The notes under the pieces are model-generated. The model did no database searches, had not been told where the DNA came from, and saw only the letters and a list, made by a program, of their open reading frames with translations. From NCBI RefSeq assembly GCF_020991275.1, contig NZ_JAJLQY010000011.1:1-64000 (forward strand): 64,000 nt of DNA, read 5' to 3'. This document shows, one piece after another, positions 9,713 through 18,677 of this stretch (position 1 is its first letter; each line of letters starts with the position of its first letter). This DNA comes from Actinocorallia sp. API 0066. GTDB lineage: Bacteria; Actinomycetota; Actinomycetes; Streptosporangiales; Streptosporangiaceae. A program made the position numbers and the translations under genes.

Positions 9713-10285
9713 TCAGCCGACCTCGGCGAGGAAGTCCAGCGCGATCGCCCATGCCTGGTCGGCGTAGTGGGCGTCGAAGTCGGGAAGCCCGGCGTCGGTG
9801 AACAGGTGCCCGGCGCCCTGGTAACGGAAGATCTCCACGTCCGCGCCCGCCCTGCGCATCTCCAGGTACCAGGAGTTCAACCAGTCCGCCGACTCGAACG
9901 GGTCCGGATCGGCGACGTGGAGCTGGACCGGAAGCTCCGTCTGGGCGTCCTCCGCCAGATCCGACGTGCCGTGCACCAGCAGGACGCCCTTGGCGTTCTC
10001 GTCCGCCAGCGCGAGGGTCTGCGCGATCGCCGCGCCCAGCGAGAACCCCGCGTACACCAGGCCCTCCTCCGAGTGCGGGGCCGCCGCCCTCGCCGCGCGG
10101 ACCAGCAGCTCGTCCCTGCCGATCTCGTCAAGGATCTGCCTGCCCTGCTCCGCCGTCGTCGCGGTGCGACCCCCGTACAGATCCGGCACATGCACCACAT
10201 GTCCCGCTTCGCGTAGACGTTCCGCTGCCTCTTCCACAGCCGGACGCAATCCGTAGACGGAGTGAAACAACATGATGGCGGCCAC
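9713..10285 (-). CDS. Dienelactone hydrolase family alpha/beta hydrolase
   Basis: Cytoplasmic alpha/beta hydrolase of 190 residues. The nucleophile elbow is GFSLG (Ser instead of the Cys of true dienelactone hydrolase), with DPFESADW and the catalytic His in GAGHLFTD near residue 163. LVHGTSD is the usual strand before the acid. The substrate is unknown; small family members act on esters or lactones. It is convergent with the anti-sigma gene and divergent from trxB. Confidence 0.85.
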   Translation of the reverse strand: MAAIMLFHSVYGLRPAVEEAAERLREAGHVVHVPDLYGGRTATTAEQGRQILDEIGRDELLVRAARAAAPHSEEGLVYAGFSLGAAIAQTLALADENAKGVLLVHGTSDLAEDAQTELPVQLHVADPDPFESADWLNSWYLEMRRAGADVEIFRYQGAGHLFTDAGLPDFDAHYADQAWAIALDFLAEVG

Positions 10286-10323
10286 ATCCCTACCCTAAGG
10301 GGCGGCGGGCCCCTCACCCAGCA

Positions 10324-10350
10324 GGGAATGAGCGGGCCTTAGGATTCGTT
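10324..10350 (+). promoter_or_regulatory. SigR-type (oxidative-stress ECF) promoter of trxBA
   Basis: GGGAAT at 10324-10329 and GTT at 10348-10350 are separated by exactly 18 bases, the arrangement of sigma-R/SigH promoters, and sit 48 bases before the trxB start. Thioredoxin operons are classical members of that thiol-stress regulon, so the site is well placed. The transcript would start roughly 6-8 bases downstream. Confidence 0.75.
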
Positions 10351-10398
10351 GTCGCCCCCGAAGAACCGCCAGCGGGCGCGAGAGAAGAGGGAACAGCA

Positions 10399-11334
10399 GT
10401 GAGCACCGACATCCGCAACGTGATCATCATCGGGTCCGGTCCAGCCGGATACACGGCGGCGATCTACGCGGCACGGGCGGACCTCAAGCCGCTGGTCTTC
10501 GAAGGTTCCATCAGTGCGGGCGGTGCGCTGATGAACACCACGGACGTGGAGAACTTCCCCGGCTTCCCCGACGGGATCATGGGCCCCGACCTCATGGACA
10601 ACCTGCGCAAGCAGGCCGAAAGGTTCGGCGCCGAACTCGTCACCGACGACGTCACCGAAGTAGACCTCACCGGGAACCCCAAGGTCGTCAAGGTCGGCGA
10701 CGAATACCACTACGCGCACGCCGTGATCGTCGCGACCGGCTCCGGCTACCGCGAACTCGGCCTGCCCAACGAGAAGCGACTCTCCGGCCGGGGCGTCTCC
10801 TGGTGCGCCACCTGCGACGGATTCTTCTTCCGCGACCAGAACATCGCCGTCGTCGGCGGCGGCGACACCGCGATGGAAGAAGCGATCTTCCTCACCAAGT
10901 TCGCCAACGTCACCGTCATCCACCGGCGCGACACCCTGCGCGCCAGCAAGATCATGCAGGAGCGGGCGCTGGCCAACGAGCGCATCACGTTCCTGTGGGA
11001 CAGCGAGGTCATCGACGTCCTCGGCGAGAACAAGGTGTCCGGCGTGCGGGTCCGCAACCTCAAGAACGGCGAGGAAGGCCAACTCGACGTCACCGGGCTG
11101 TTCATCGCCATCGGCCACGACCCGCGCAGCGAACTCTTCAAAGGCCAGCTCGACGCCGACGCCGACGGCTACCTCACCGTCCAGCACCCGACCACCAAGA
11201 CCAGGCAGCCCGGCGTCTTCGCCTGCGGCGACGTGGTCGACCACATCTACCGGCAGGCCATCACGGCCGCGGCCAGCGGCTGCTCGGCGGCGATCGACGC
11301 CGAGCGCTACCTTCAGGACCTTCAGGAGGGCTGA
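10399..11334 (+). CDS. trxB: Thioredoxin reductase (NADPH)
   Basis: FAD enzyme that reduces thioredoxin with NADPH. 311 residues, the normal low-Mr length. FAD-binding [10 protein letters not shown] at the N-terminus, redox disulfide CATC in SWCATCDG near residue 135, NADPH site [10 protein letters not shown] and the C-terminal FAD motif GVFACGDV are all present. GTG start with a GAGGGAA ribosome site. Three bases separate it from trxA, so the two form an operon behind a sigma-R-like promoter. Confidence 0.97.
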   Translation: MSTDIRNVIIIGSGPAGYTAAIYAARADLKPLVFEGSISAGGALMNTTDVENFPGFPDGIMGPDLMDNLRKQAERFGAELVTDDVTEVDLTGNPKVVKVGDEYHYAHAVIVATGSGYRELGLPNEKRLSGRGVSWCATCDGFFFRDQNIAVVGGGDTAMEEAIFLTKFANVTVIHRRDTLRASKIMQERALANERITFLWDSEVIDVLGENKVSGVRVRNLKNGEEGQLDVTGLFIAIGHDPRSELFKGQLDADADGYLTVQHPTTKTRQPGVFACGDVVDHIYRQAITAAASGCSAAIDAERYLQDLQEG

Positions 11335-11337
11335 ACC

Positions 11338-11652
11338 ATGCAGGCAGTGACCGACCAGAGCTTCGAAACCGACGTACTCAAGAGCGACAAGCCCGTCCTC
11401 GTGGACTTCTGGGCCGAATGGTGCGGCCCGTGCCGGATGGTCGCCCCCATCCTTGAGGAGATCTCCGCCGAGCACGCCGACAAGATCTCGATCGTCAAGC
11501 TCAACATCGACCAGAACCCCAACACCACGCGCGACTACGGGGTCATGCAGATCCCGACGCTGTTCGTGTACAAGGACGGCGAGGTCGTCAAGCAGATCAT
11601 GGGGGCGAAGCCGAAGGCGGCCCTGCTGCGGGAGCTTGCCGAGTTCCTGTAA
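11338..11652 (+). CDS. trxA: Thioredoxin
   Basis: 104-residue cytoplasmic thioredoxin with the active site WCGPC at residues 28-32 and the cis-Pro in QIPTLFVY. It passes electrons from TrxB to protein disulfides. The ribosome site AGGAGG lies in the last codons of trxB. An intrinsic terminator follows at 11673. Confidence 0.97.
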   Translation: MQAVTDQSFETDVLKSDKPVLVDFWAEWCGPCRMVAPILEEISAEHADKISIVKLNIDQNPNTTRDYGVMQIPTLFVYKDGEVVKQIMGAKPKAALLRELAEFL

Positions 11653-11672
11653 CACGTGCCCTGAGACACGCG

Positions 11673-11709
11673 AAGGCCCGGAATCGGAAGGCTGATTCCG
11701 GGCCTTTTG
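11673..11709 (+). terminator. Rho-independent terminator of trxBA
   Basis: Stem AAGGCCCGGAATC pairs with GATTCCGGGCCTT around the loop GGAAGGCT, followed by TTGC. It sits 20 bases after the trxA stop. Confidence 0.85.
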
Positions 11710-11797
11710 CTTGTTGTGCGGCGCTCTTAGGAAGGGCGCTGGACGGGGGTGCCGGTTCTCGATCTTGGGGCACGGGCCGTCAAAGGGTGTTTGGGGG

Positions 11798-12913
11798 TTA
11801 GGCGTCGTCGCCGTCCTCACCGGCGGGCGGGGGCGCCGGGGGCGCAGGCGGGGCGGGCGGGGCGGGCGGCACCGGCGGGGCCGGGACGCCGGGGAGGTCG
11901 ACCTCGAACTCGCACCAGCCGGTCCAGCCGCTCGCGCGGACGTCGTCGCGGGCCTGGAGCCGCCAGCTGTAGACGCCCTCGGTGGCGAACACACCGGCGC
12001 CCGCGGCGAACGCGAACGTGCGCTTCTCGTTCGGGTCGGAGAACTGCATCGCCGACAGCGCGACCTGGGCGCCCGCGTCGGGGGCCGTCGCCGGGCCGCC
12101 CTTCCACTGCGCGCGCAGGCCGACGAACATGCCGTCCGGGTCGGACGTGGTGCCGCCGAACGTGCCCGTCGTCACCGCGATCTTCGGCCGGGTCGCGCCC
12201 GAGCCGCACGGGATCGGCGCGGCCGCGCCCGCCGGGGTGAACGTGCCGCCCTCGACCGGCGCCGGCGGGTTCGCGCCCGGGTCGCCGCCGGGCCCGCCGA
12301 CGGTGTCGCTCGACGCCCGGATCACCAGCCGCGCCTTGTTCGTGAACCGCACAAAGCCCTTCGGCTTCTTCTCGTTGGCCGCCGACAGCCGCAGCGTCAG
12401 CGTGCTGCCGCCCTTGTTGATGACGCCGACGGCCGTCTTGGTGAGGGTCAGCTCAAGCGACTTCGACGCGCACTTCGGCTTGACCGTGCCGAGTTTCTTG
12501 ACGACCTTCGGCTGCTTCTTCCACGTCGTCTTCTTGGTGAAGCCGCCCGTCAGGTGCACCGTCACCGCGGGCGCGCCGCCCTTGCGGCACGGGTTCGGCG
12601 ACGACACCGGCACCACGAGCTTCACCGAGGTGATCCGGTCCTCGTAGTAGGCGTCCGCGAGCGTCATCCGGAAGTACGCGCGGTGCACCGAGCCGTTCTG
12701 CCTGCCGACGGGCACCGTCGTCTTCTTGTTGTAGAACGACTTCTTCGGCTGCTTGCTCGACACCCGCGCCCAGGCGAGCTTGTTGCCGTTCGCGGCGCGG
12801 GCCGACGCCGCGGCGCGCGAGTCGGCGCCGCCCGGCTGCGCGAGCGCGGGGACCTGGAAGGCGGACGCGGCCACCGCCGCCGAAACGGCGACGGCGAGGA
12901 GACGTGCTTTCAC
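11798..12913 (-). CDS. Secreted protein with DNRLRE-like beta domain and Pro-rich tail
   Basis: 371 residues, unknown role. A signal peptide (MKARLLAVAVSAAVAASAF, cleavage near ALA-QP) directs export. Residues about 45-200 resemble the repeated beta-sandwich of DNRLRE/surface-protein modules (YFRMTLADAYYEDRITSVKL; FVRFTNKARLVI). The central part is Gly/Ala/Pro-rich; residues 220-340 form another domain with Cys pairs, and the tail is a low-complexity Pro-Ala run ending GEDGDDA. Lys-rich stretches (KKTTWKKQPKVVKKL) suggest binding to acidic wall polymers; this is inference. It is convergent with trxA. Confidence 0.7.
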   Translation of the reverse strand: MKARLLAVAVSAAVAASAFQVPALAQPGGADSRAAASARAANGNKLAWARVSSKQPKKSFYNKKTTVPVGRQNGSVHRAYFRMTLADAYYEDRITSVKLVVPVSSPNPCRKGGAPAVTVHLTGGFTKKTTWKKQPKVVKKLGTVKPKCASKSLELTLTKTAVGVINKGGSTLTLRLSAANEKKPKGFVRFTNKARLVIRASSDTVGGPGGDPGANPPAPVEGGTFTPAGAAAPIPCGSGATRPKIAVTTGTFGGTTSDPDGMFVGLRAQWKGGPATAPDAGAQVALSAMQFSDPNEKRTFAFAAGAGVFATEGVYSWRLQARDDVRASGWTGWCEFEVDLPGVPAPPVPPAPPAPPAPPAPPPAGEDGDDA

Positions 12914-13048
12914 GAAACGGGGGCCTCTCCGGCACGGTGGGGGGACGGAGCCGGAGCCTAGCGCCCCGGCTCGGCGCGCGCCACGGTCGTATCCGTTCCG
13001 TCACCCTTGCCGGAAATCGCCCTATTTACCCGAGGCTCTGAGATCGCC

Positions 13049-13666
13049 TCAGACGGGCCGCAAGGCTCCGTCCAGGGTCATGGACCCAAGAAGACGCTCC
13101 AGGGCCACCTCGACGTCCTCACGCCACGACAGGGCCGATCGCAGATCGAGCCGCAGCCGCGGAAACCGGTGATGCGGACGAATCGTCTTAAATCCGACGG
13201 CGAGCAGGTAGTCGGCGGGCACCAAACACGCGCCCTCCTCACCCTTCAGGTCGCCGAACGCCTCGATCGCCTTCACCCCGCGCCGCGTCAGATCCTTCGC
13301 GACGCCCTGCACCAGCATCCGGCCCAGGCCGCCGCCCGCGAAGTCCGGCACGATGTGCGCGTTCATCAGCAGCACCGCGTCCGCGGAAACCGGACTGGTC
13401 GGAAACGCCACCGAACGCGGTACATAAAGCGGCGGGGCGTACAGCACAAACCCCGCCGGGACGTCGTCGACGTACACGAGCTTGCCGCAGCTCCCCCACT
13501 CCAGGAGCGTCGCGGAGACCCACGCCTCCTTCTCCAGGCCCGGGTCGCCGACGTCGACGGCCCGCCCCCGGCTCACCGGATCGAGCTCCCAGAAGACGCA
13601 CGTGCGGCAGCGTCGCGGCAGGTCGTCGAGGTTGTCGAGCGTGATGTTCACAACGCGACGTGACAC
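13049..13666 (-). CDS. GNAT family N-acetyltransferase
   Basis: 205 residues. A conserved actinobacterial start, ITLDNLDDLPRRCRTCVFWE, contains two Cys, and the acetyl-CoA motif GGGLGRMLVQGVAKDL is in the C-terminal half (motif A, Q/RxxGxG/A type). The substrate is unknown. I set the start at GTG 13666 because GGGAGAAGG lies 9 bases upstream and homologues begin near this point; the reading frame is open further upstream. Family members usually lie next to the parAB-proximal aminotransferase, as here (divergent). Confidence 0.8.
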   Translation of the reverse strand: MSRRVVNITLDNLDDLPRRCRTCVFWELDPVSRGRAVDVGDPGLEKEAWVSATLLEWGSCGKLVYVDDVPAGFVLYAPPLYVPRSVAFPTSPVSADAVLLMNAHIVPDFAGGGLGRMLVQGVAKDLTRRGVKAIEAFGDLKGEEGACLVPADYLLAVGFKTIRPHHRFPRLRLDLRSALSWREDVEVALERLLGSMTLDGALRPV

Positions 13667-13836
13667 CGGCGCGCACCTTCTCCCGTCGGTGACTGGTTCG
13701 AAGGAGCCACCCCTCGGCCCCCCGAAGGCCAACCGGAATAGCCCATCCGGCATCGTATCCAATACCGCCCGGCGGGACCCCCAGCCCGTGCCGTACGGTG
13801 GGGTATCGGCCATCGCGCCCATCAGGAGGCAGAGAC

Positions 13837-15072
13837 ATGGAGACCACACGCAGCGACTCGCATCTCGACCGTTACGCCGCCCGTGCCCGTGGCATGGTGG
13901 CTTCGGAGATCCGAGCTCTGTTCGCCGTGGCCTCCCGCCCCGAGATCGTCTCCCTCGCCGGGGGCATGCCGTTCGTCAACGCGCTCCCGCTCGACGCGGT
14001 CGGCGCGATGCTCCAGCACCTCGTCACCAGCCGGGGCGCCGAGGCCCTCCAGTACGGCTCCGCGCAGGGCGACCCGGAACTCCGCGAGCGCATCTGCGAC
14101 GTGATGGCGCTGGAGGGCATCACCGCCTCGCCCGAGGACGTCACCGTCACCGTCGGGTCCCAGCAGGCGCTCGACCTCCTGACGAAGATCTTTGTTGATC
14201 CGGGTGACGTGGTGCTCGCCGAGTCGCCGTCCTACGTGGGGGCGCTCGGCACGTTCGCCGCCTACCAGGCCGACGTCGTACACGTGCCGATGGACGCGTA
14301 CGGGCTCATTCCCGAGGCGCTGCGCGAGACCCTCGTCCGGCTGCGCGCCGAACGTCGCCGGGTGAAGTTCCTGTACACGATCCCGACGTTCCAGAACCCG
14401 GCGGGTGTGACGCTGTCGGTGCGGCGCCGCGCCGAGGTCCTGGCCCTGGCCGAGGAGTTCGACCTCCTCATCATCGAGGACAACCCGTACGGGCTGCTGT
14501 CGTTCGACGCTCCCCCGCCCAGGCCGCTGCGCGCCGACGAGTCCGAGCGTGTCATCTACCTGGGTTCGTTCTCCAAGACGTTCTCCAGCGGCATGCGTGT
14601 CGGCTGGGCGCTGGCCCCGCACGCCGTCCGCGCGAAACTCGTGCTGGCCGCCGAGTCCGCGATCCTCTCGCACAGCAACCTGACCCAGCTCGCCGTCCGC
14701 GAGTTCCTCGCCACCCACCCGTGGCGCGACCAGGTGAAGTCGTTCGTCGAGCTCTACCGCGAACGCCGCGACACCATGCTGTCCGCCCTGGAGGAGTCCA
14801 TGCCTCCCGGCACCACCTGGACCCGCCCCGGCGGCGGCTTCTTCGTCTGGCTCACCCTCCCCGAGGGCCTCGACTCCAAAACCATGGCCCCCCTCGCCCT
14901 AGCCAACCGAGTCGCCTACGTCCCCGGCACCGGCTTCTACTCCGACGGCACCGGCCACCGCCACCTCCGCATCTCCTTCTGCTACCCCGAACCCACCAGA
15001 ATCCGCGAAGGCATCACCCGCCTAGCCACCGTCATCCACCAAGAACAAGACCTCCGCAACACCTTCCACTAA
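13837..15072 (+). CDS. PLP-dependent aminotransferase, class I/II (2-aminoadipate/MocR-like group)
   Basis: Fold-type I aminotransferase of 411 residues. The PLP pocket is seen in GSQQALDLLTKIF, the substrate/PLP segment IPTFQNPAGVTLS, the Asp/Tyr strand LLIIEDNPYGLL, and the Schiff-base Lys in YLGSFSKTFSSGMRVGWA. The group includes 2-aminoadipate and aromatic aminotransferases; the real substrate cannot be told. ATG is fixed by AGGAGG 9 bases upstream. Orthologues sit beside parAB in many actinomycetes without known link. The 3' end is strikingly C-rich with A-ending codons. Confidence 0.9.
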   Translation: METTRSDSHLDRYAARARGMVASEIRALFAVASRPEIVSLAGGMPFVNALPLDAVGAMLQHLVTSRGAEALQYGSAQGDPELRERICDVMALEGITASPEDVTVTVGSQQALDLLTKIFVDPGDVVLAESPSYVGALGTFAAYQADVVHVPMDAYGLIPEALRETLVRLRAERRRVKFLYTIPTFQNPAGVTLSVRRRAEVLALAEEFDLLIIEDNPYGLLSFDAPPPRPLRADESERVIYLGSFSKTFSSGMRVGWALAPHAVRAKLVLAAESAILSHSNLTQLAVREFLATHPWRDQVKSFVELYRERRDTMLSALEESMPPGTTWTRPGGGFFVWLTLPEGLDSKTMAPLALANRVAYVPGTGFYSDGTGHRHLRISFCYPEPTRIREGITRLATVIHQEQDLRNTFH

Positions 15073-15092
15073 CCCCACCCCTCCCCCCTCCA

Positions 15093-15133
15093 GAAGCCGC
15101 CCTCCCCCCAGGGGACCGGGCGGCTTCCCCTTT
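15093..15133 (+). terminator. Probable terminator of the aminotransferase gene
   Basis: GAAGCCGCCC (15093-15102) pairs with GGGCGGCTTC (15118-15127), followed by CCCCTTT, 20 bases after the stop codon. Confidence 0.65.
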
Positions 15134-15182
15134 CCCCCACCCACTCCCTCATCCCCACCCCACACCCAGCAAGCCACACCCC

Positions 15183-15524
15183 CGTTTCACGTGAAACACA
15201 CCTCCCCCGGCCGCTCCCACTCCCACTCCCACTCCCACTCCCGACAGCGAAGCCCAACACCACCCGCACCCCCTGCGACGCCCACCAGCGCCCGCTTCGC
15301 GTTTCACGTGAAACATCGCACTCCCCACGCCCCCGTTTCACGTGAAACACAACCCCCCTCGACCCCGCCAGTCCCGCACCACCCGGCGAGCACATCGGCG
15401 CCAGCTCACCCGCCCGCCCCCACAGTGCCCGCTTCCGGCACACCGCCGCAGTAGCCCTCCGGGCCACGACGCCACCACAGCAAGGCGCCCTGGAGCCAAA
15501 CACCACAGCGTTTCACGTGAAACA
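15183..15524 (-). promoter_or_regulatory. parS: Four parS sites, left cluster
   Basis: CGTTTCACGTGAAACA at 15183-15198, 15300-15315, 15334-15349 and 15509-15524. Each differs from the perfect palindrome by one outer base and all four have the same orientation, opposite to the array that follows. Spacing is irregular (117, 34 and 175 bp). Confidence 0.93.
15214..15243. repeat. CTCCCA hexanucleotide run
   Basis: Four perfect CTCCCA units and a fifth ending in G, between the first and second parS of the left cluster. A simple repeat with no visible function. Confidence 0.85.
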
Positions 15525-15946
15525 ACGGCGACTACCCTGCCCCCTCCTGAGAGACGCCGTGACCCGGCCAGCGCTCAGCATCACCCGTCGCCGACACCGG
15601 CGGACGCCCTACGGCGATCCCGCACGACACCGCCACCCGGGCCCAGCGCACGATGCCGCTCATCCACCGACCCAGCTGTGCCGCCCGCCTCGCCGAGGAC
15701 AGCACGGCGTCACTCATCGCGCGCCACGCCGCCCTTCGGCCCAGCGCACGGGCGGCGTTCACGGCCGACGCCATGGGGCGTCGTCGGCCTTGCCAAGCAC
15801 AGTGCCCACGCCACGTCAGGTCGGCACCGTCGTGTGCCGCCCAGCAGGCGGATCAGCGCCTAAGGCCCAGTCGCTCACGTACGCCCGTGGTGAGGCGGGG
15901 CACGCTGCCCTCACTGCGACATCCCGAGTCCGGTGCTCCACCGTCC

Positions 15947-16379
15947 TGTTTCACGTGAAACGGGGCTGGCCCCGTCGGCAGCGCTGCGCGGCGCAGCAGC
16001 GCGGTGCTGGCTGATGTTTCACGTGAAACGGTGTCGGCGGTCACCGTGGACAGCGCTGCGCGAGGTAGCAGAGCGGTGATGGCTGATGTTTCACGTGAAA
16101 CGGCGGTAGGCGGCTGGGTGGTGTCGCTGTGTGGGGCGGGCGGTGTGCGCGGCACGGCTGTCTCACGTGGAGCGGTGTCAGCGCCCGTCGGTAGTGCTGC
16201 GCGAGGCGGTAGCGCGGTGCATGGCTGGTGTTTCACGTGAAACGGGGCTGGGTCGGGCGGTGTCGCTGGGCGGGGCGGTGGGTGTGGCGCGGCTGTTTCA
16301 CGTGAAACGGGGTTGGGTGGGTGGGGGGTGTCGCGCTGGGCGGGGTGGTGGGTGTGGTGCGGTTGTTTCACGTGGAACG
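15947..16379 (+). repeat. parS: Tandem repeat of about 70 bp, each unit carrying parS
   Basis: parS or parS-like sites start at 15947, 16015, 16087, 16159, 16229, 16294 and 16364, giving steps of 68, 72, 72, 70, 65 and 70 bp. Five read TGTTTCACGTGAAACG, the one at 16364 has a single further change, and the one at 16159 is decayed (TGTCTCACGTGGAGCG). The DNA between sites is also related from unit to unit (a GCGCTGCGCG segment and GTGTCGCTG/GGCGGGGCGGTGG segments), so these are true tandem duplications and not just clustered sites. Likely a ParB loading platform. Confidence 0.9.
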
Positions 16380-16487
16380 GGGGCTGATTGGGGGTGGGGG
16401 GTCGGGGGTGGGGTTGGGGGACGGTGGGGTGGGGATGGGGGTGGGGTGGGGGTCTCGGGTGGGGTGGGGAGCATTAGGGTCCTGGGT

Positions 16488-17408
16488 ATGGAACGGGTGA
16501 TCGTGTTGGCCGGTGGCATGTCCTATGAGCGGGAGGTGTCGCTGAGTTCGGGACGGCGGGTGGCGGACGCGCTCAAGGGCGCGGGATTCCAGGTGGAGAT
16601 CCGGGAGGCGGACTCGGCGCTGCTTCCGCTGCTCGCGGAGGACCCGCCGGACCTTGTCTTTCCCGTCCTGCATGGAGCTGAGGGGGAGGACGGCTCGATC
16701 CGTGAGGTCCTCGAACTCCTCGACATCCCCTATGTGGGTTCCCGGCCGGACGCCTGCCGTCTCGCCTGGGACAAGCCGACGGCGAAGGCGATCGTGCGGG
16801 CCGCGGGCCTGGCGACGCCCGAGTCGGTGACGCTGCCGAAGGAGATCTTCCACGACCTGGGCGCGTCCGCCGTGCTGGCCGCGATCGTCGCGCGGCTCGG
16901 CCTGCCGCTCTTTGTGAAGCCGACGCGGGGCGGCTCCGCCCTCGGCGCCTCCGTCGTCCGCGAGGCCGCCGAGCTCCCGGCCGCCATGGTCGGCTGCTTC
17001 TCCTACGGCGACGTCGCCCTCATCGAACGCTTCATCACCGGCACCGAGGTCGCCGTCAGCGTCGTCGAGGTCGACGGCGTCCCCACCGCCCTCCCCGCCG
17101 TCGAGATCATCCCCCTGAACGAGCGCTACGACTACACGGCCCGCTACACCGCCGGCCAGACCGAGTTCGTCACCCCGGCCCGCCTCTCCCCCACCGCCGC
17201 CACCCGAGCCCGCGAAGCCGCCCTCACCGCCCACCAGGCCCTCGGCCTCCGCCACCTCTCCCGCACCGACCTCATCATCTCCCCCCACGACACCCCCCAC
17301 CTCCTCGAAGTCAACGTAGCCCCCGGCATGACCGAAACCAGCCTCCTCCCCCTGGCCCTCCACGCCGCCCACCTCACCATCCCCCAACTCCTCCCCCCCA
17401 CCCCCTAA
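16488..17408 (+). CDS. ddl: D-alanine--D-alanine ligase family protein (ATP-grasp)
   Basis: 306 residues, ATG start at the conserved MERVIVLAGGMSYEREVSL, the typical Ddl N-terminus with GG-x-S-x-E. The ATP-grasp core shows FPVLHGAEGEDGSI, LFVKPTRGGSALGAS and the metal-binding end LLEVNVAPGMTETSLLP. It should join two D-Ala for peptidoglycan, though a paralogue with another role is possible because many actinomycetes keep a second ddl elsewhere and the family near parAB is shorter than canonical Ddl. The frame is open far upstream through the parS repeats, but that part is not protein-like. Confidence 0.85.
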   Translation: MERVIVLAGGMSYEREVSLSSGRRVADALKGAGFQVEIREADSALLPLLAEDPPDLVFPVLHGAEGEDGSIREVLELLDIPYVGSRPDACRLAWDKPTAKAIVRAAGLATPESVTLPKEIFHDLGASAVLAAIVARLGLPLFVKPTRGGSALGASVVREAAELPAAMVGCFSYGDVALIERFITGTEVAVSVVEVDGVPTALPAVEIIPLNERYDYTARYTAGQTEFVTPARLSPTAATRAREAALTAHQALGLRHLSRTDLIISPHDTPHLLEVNVAPGMTETSLLPLALHAAHLTIPQLLPPTP

Positions 17409-17426
17409 CCCACCCCCAAGCCCCAC

Positions 17427-17577
17427 CGTTTCACGTGAAACACGCCGACGACCCGGCCGCGACCACCGCGCCGAGCCTTCCTCCGAGCAGCACCCGCCGA
17501 CGTCGCCGCAGCGCCCGTTTCACGTGAAACAGTGCGTCTGCCGCGCGCCGCCAGCGTTCGTCGTTTCACGTGAAACA
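17427..17577 (-). promoter_or_regulatory. parS: Three parS sites, right cluster
   Basis: CGTTTCACGTGAAACA at 17427-17442, 17516-17531 and 17562-17577, between the convergent ddl and parB genes. Orientation is the same as in the left cluster and opposite to the tandem array. Confidence 0.93.
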
Positions 17578-17594
17578 GGGGCCGGGGAAAGGGA

Positions 17595-17624
17595 AAGGGC
17601 CTCCCTGGTGGGAGGCCCTTTTGT
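17595..17624. terminator. Bidirectional terminator between ddl and parB
   Basis: AAGGGCCTCC pairs with GGAGGCCCTT around CTGGTG, flanked by AAAGGGAAA on one side and TTTG on the other, so it can serve parB on the minus strand and read-through from ddl. Confidence 0.8.
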
Positions 17625-17644
17625 GGGGGAGGGAGGGGGGAGGT

Positions 17645-18646
17645 TCAGGGGGTGGTGGGGGGGTCGGTGTCTGGGGCCATGGTGGAGAGGATTCGGCTTA
17701 GGTCCTCTAGGGTGGCGAACTCGACGACGATCTTGCCCTTGCGGGAGCCCAGGTCTACGCGGACCTTGGTTTCGTAGCGTTCGCTCAGGCGGTCGGCGAT
17801 GGCCTCCAGGCCGGGCGCGGTGGGCTTGCGGGGGGAGGCGCGGGTGGGGGCCGGGGCCGGGGTGTCGGCGTCGCGGAGGGCGATGATCTCCTCCACGGCG
17901 CGGACGGAGAGGCCCTCGGCGACGATGCGGGTGGCCAGGGACTCCATGGACTCCTGGGAGGAGAGGCCCAGGAGGGCGCGGGCGTGACCGGCGCTCAGGA
18001 CGCCCGCGGCCACGCGGCGCTGGACGGCGGGCGGCAGGTTCAGCAGACGCAGGGTGTTCGTGATGTGCGGGCGGGAGCGGCCGATACGGGCGGCGAGCTG
18101 CTCGTGCGTCGCGCCGAAGTCGTCCAGGAGCTGGCGGTAGGCGGCGGCCTCCTCCAGCGGGTTCAGCTGCTGGCGGTGCAGGTTCTCCAGGAGCGCGTCA
18201 CGGAGCAGGTCGTCATCGGACGTCTCCCGGATGATCGCCGGGATCTTGGGCAGGTCGGCCCGCTGTGACGCGCGCCACCGCCGCTCCCCCATGATCAGCT
18301 CGTACCGGGCCGGCTCGAACGGCGTGTCCGGCGACAGCTCCCGGACCACGACCGGCTGCAGCAGCCCCACCAGCGAGATCGACGTGGCCAGCTCCTCCAG
18401 CGCCTCCTCGTCGAAGTGGGTGCGCGGCTGGCGCGGGTTCGGCGAGATCGACGCGACCGGCAGCTCCGCGAACCGGGCACCGGCCACCGGGACGAGCTCG
18501 GGCAGCACCGACGAACCGGGCACGGCGGACGCGGCGGCGGGCGGCGCCGACGAGGGCACCGGCGCGGGGGTGGTGACGACCGGGGCCGTCGGGATCAGCG
18601 CACCGAGGCCCTTGCCCAGGCCGCGCGGCTGACGTGAAGCGCTCAT
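17645..18646 (-). CDS. parB: Chromosome-partitioning protein ParB (CTPase, parS binding)
   Basis: Binds parS, spreads as a CTP-gated clamp and loads SMC. 333 residues from ATG 18646, which has GGGGGA just upstream; an in-frame ATG lies at 18652. The N-terminal [10 protein letters not shown] box contacts Par[12 protein letters not shown] is the C-motif/CTP pocket. The helix-turn-helix covers [20 protein letters not shown], and the C-terminal dimer domain ends the protein. It follows parA by about 30 bases. Some 15 good target sites are present in this window. Confidence 0.96.
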   Translation of the reverse strand: MSASRQPRGLGKGLGALIPTAPVVTTPAPVPSSAPPAAASAVPGSSVLPELVPVAGARFAELPVASISPNPRQPRTHFDEEALEELATSISLVGLLQPVVVRELSPDTPFEPARYELIMGERRWRASQRADLPKIPAIIRETSDDDLLRDALLENLHRQQLNPLEEAAAYRQLLDDFGATHEQLAARIGRSRPHITNTLRLLNLPPAVQRRVAAGVLSAGHARALLGLSSQESMESLATRIVAEGLSVRAVEEIIALRDADTPAPAPTRASPRKPTAPGLEAIADRLSERYETKVRVDLGSRKGKIVVEFATLEDLSRILSTMAPDTDPPTTP

Positions 18647-18677
18647 GACCATCCCCCGTAGACGTACTCGATGCTGA

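Larger units (their letters stand above)
15073..16487. other. Gene-free parS field
   Basis: This 1.4-kb gap holds no gene I can support. It contains a terminator, four parS sites on the left, a CTCCCA hexanucleotide run and a tandem array of about 70-bp units each bearing parS on the right. Apparent reading frames here encode repeated FHVKH/VSRET peptides that are only the translation of parS. The left part is C-rich and the last 150 bases before ddl are G-rich. Confidence 0.8.

Noticed and set aside
15214..15243. CTCCCA run as a replication or recombination signal
   Set aside because: Only about five units, no partner sequence; best seen as a simple repeat.
15853..16371. Reading frames with repeated FHVKH/VSRET peptides
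   Set aside because: They are translations of parS repeats and low-complexity DNA; no start site, no family and opposing frames equally open.
15947..16379. CRISPR-like spaced repeat
   Set aside because: The repeat is the 16-bp parS palindrome, the intervening DNA is homologous between units, and no cas gene is present.
16131..16487. Longer N-terminus for Ddl
   Set aside because: Upstream codons translate parS repeats and Gly/Val runs; conserved Ddl sequence begins exactly at the ATG 16488.
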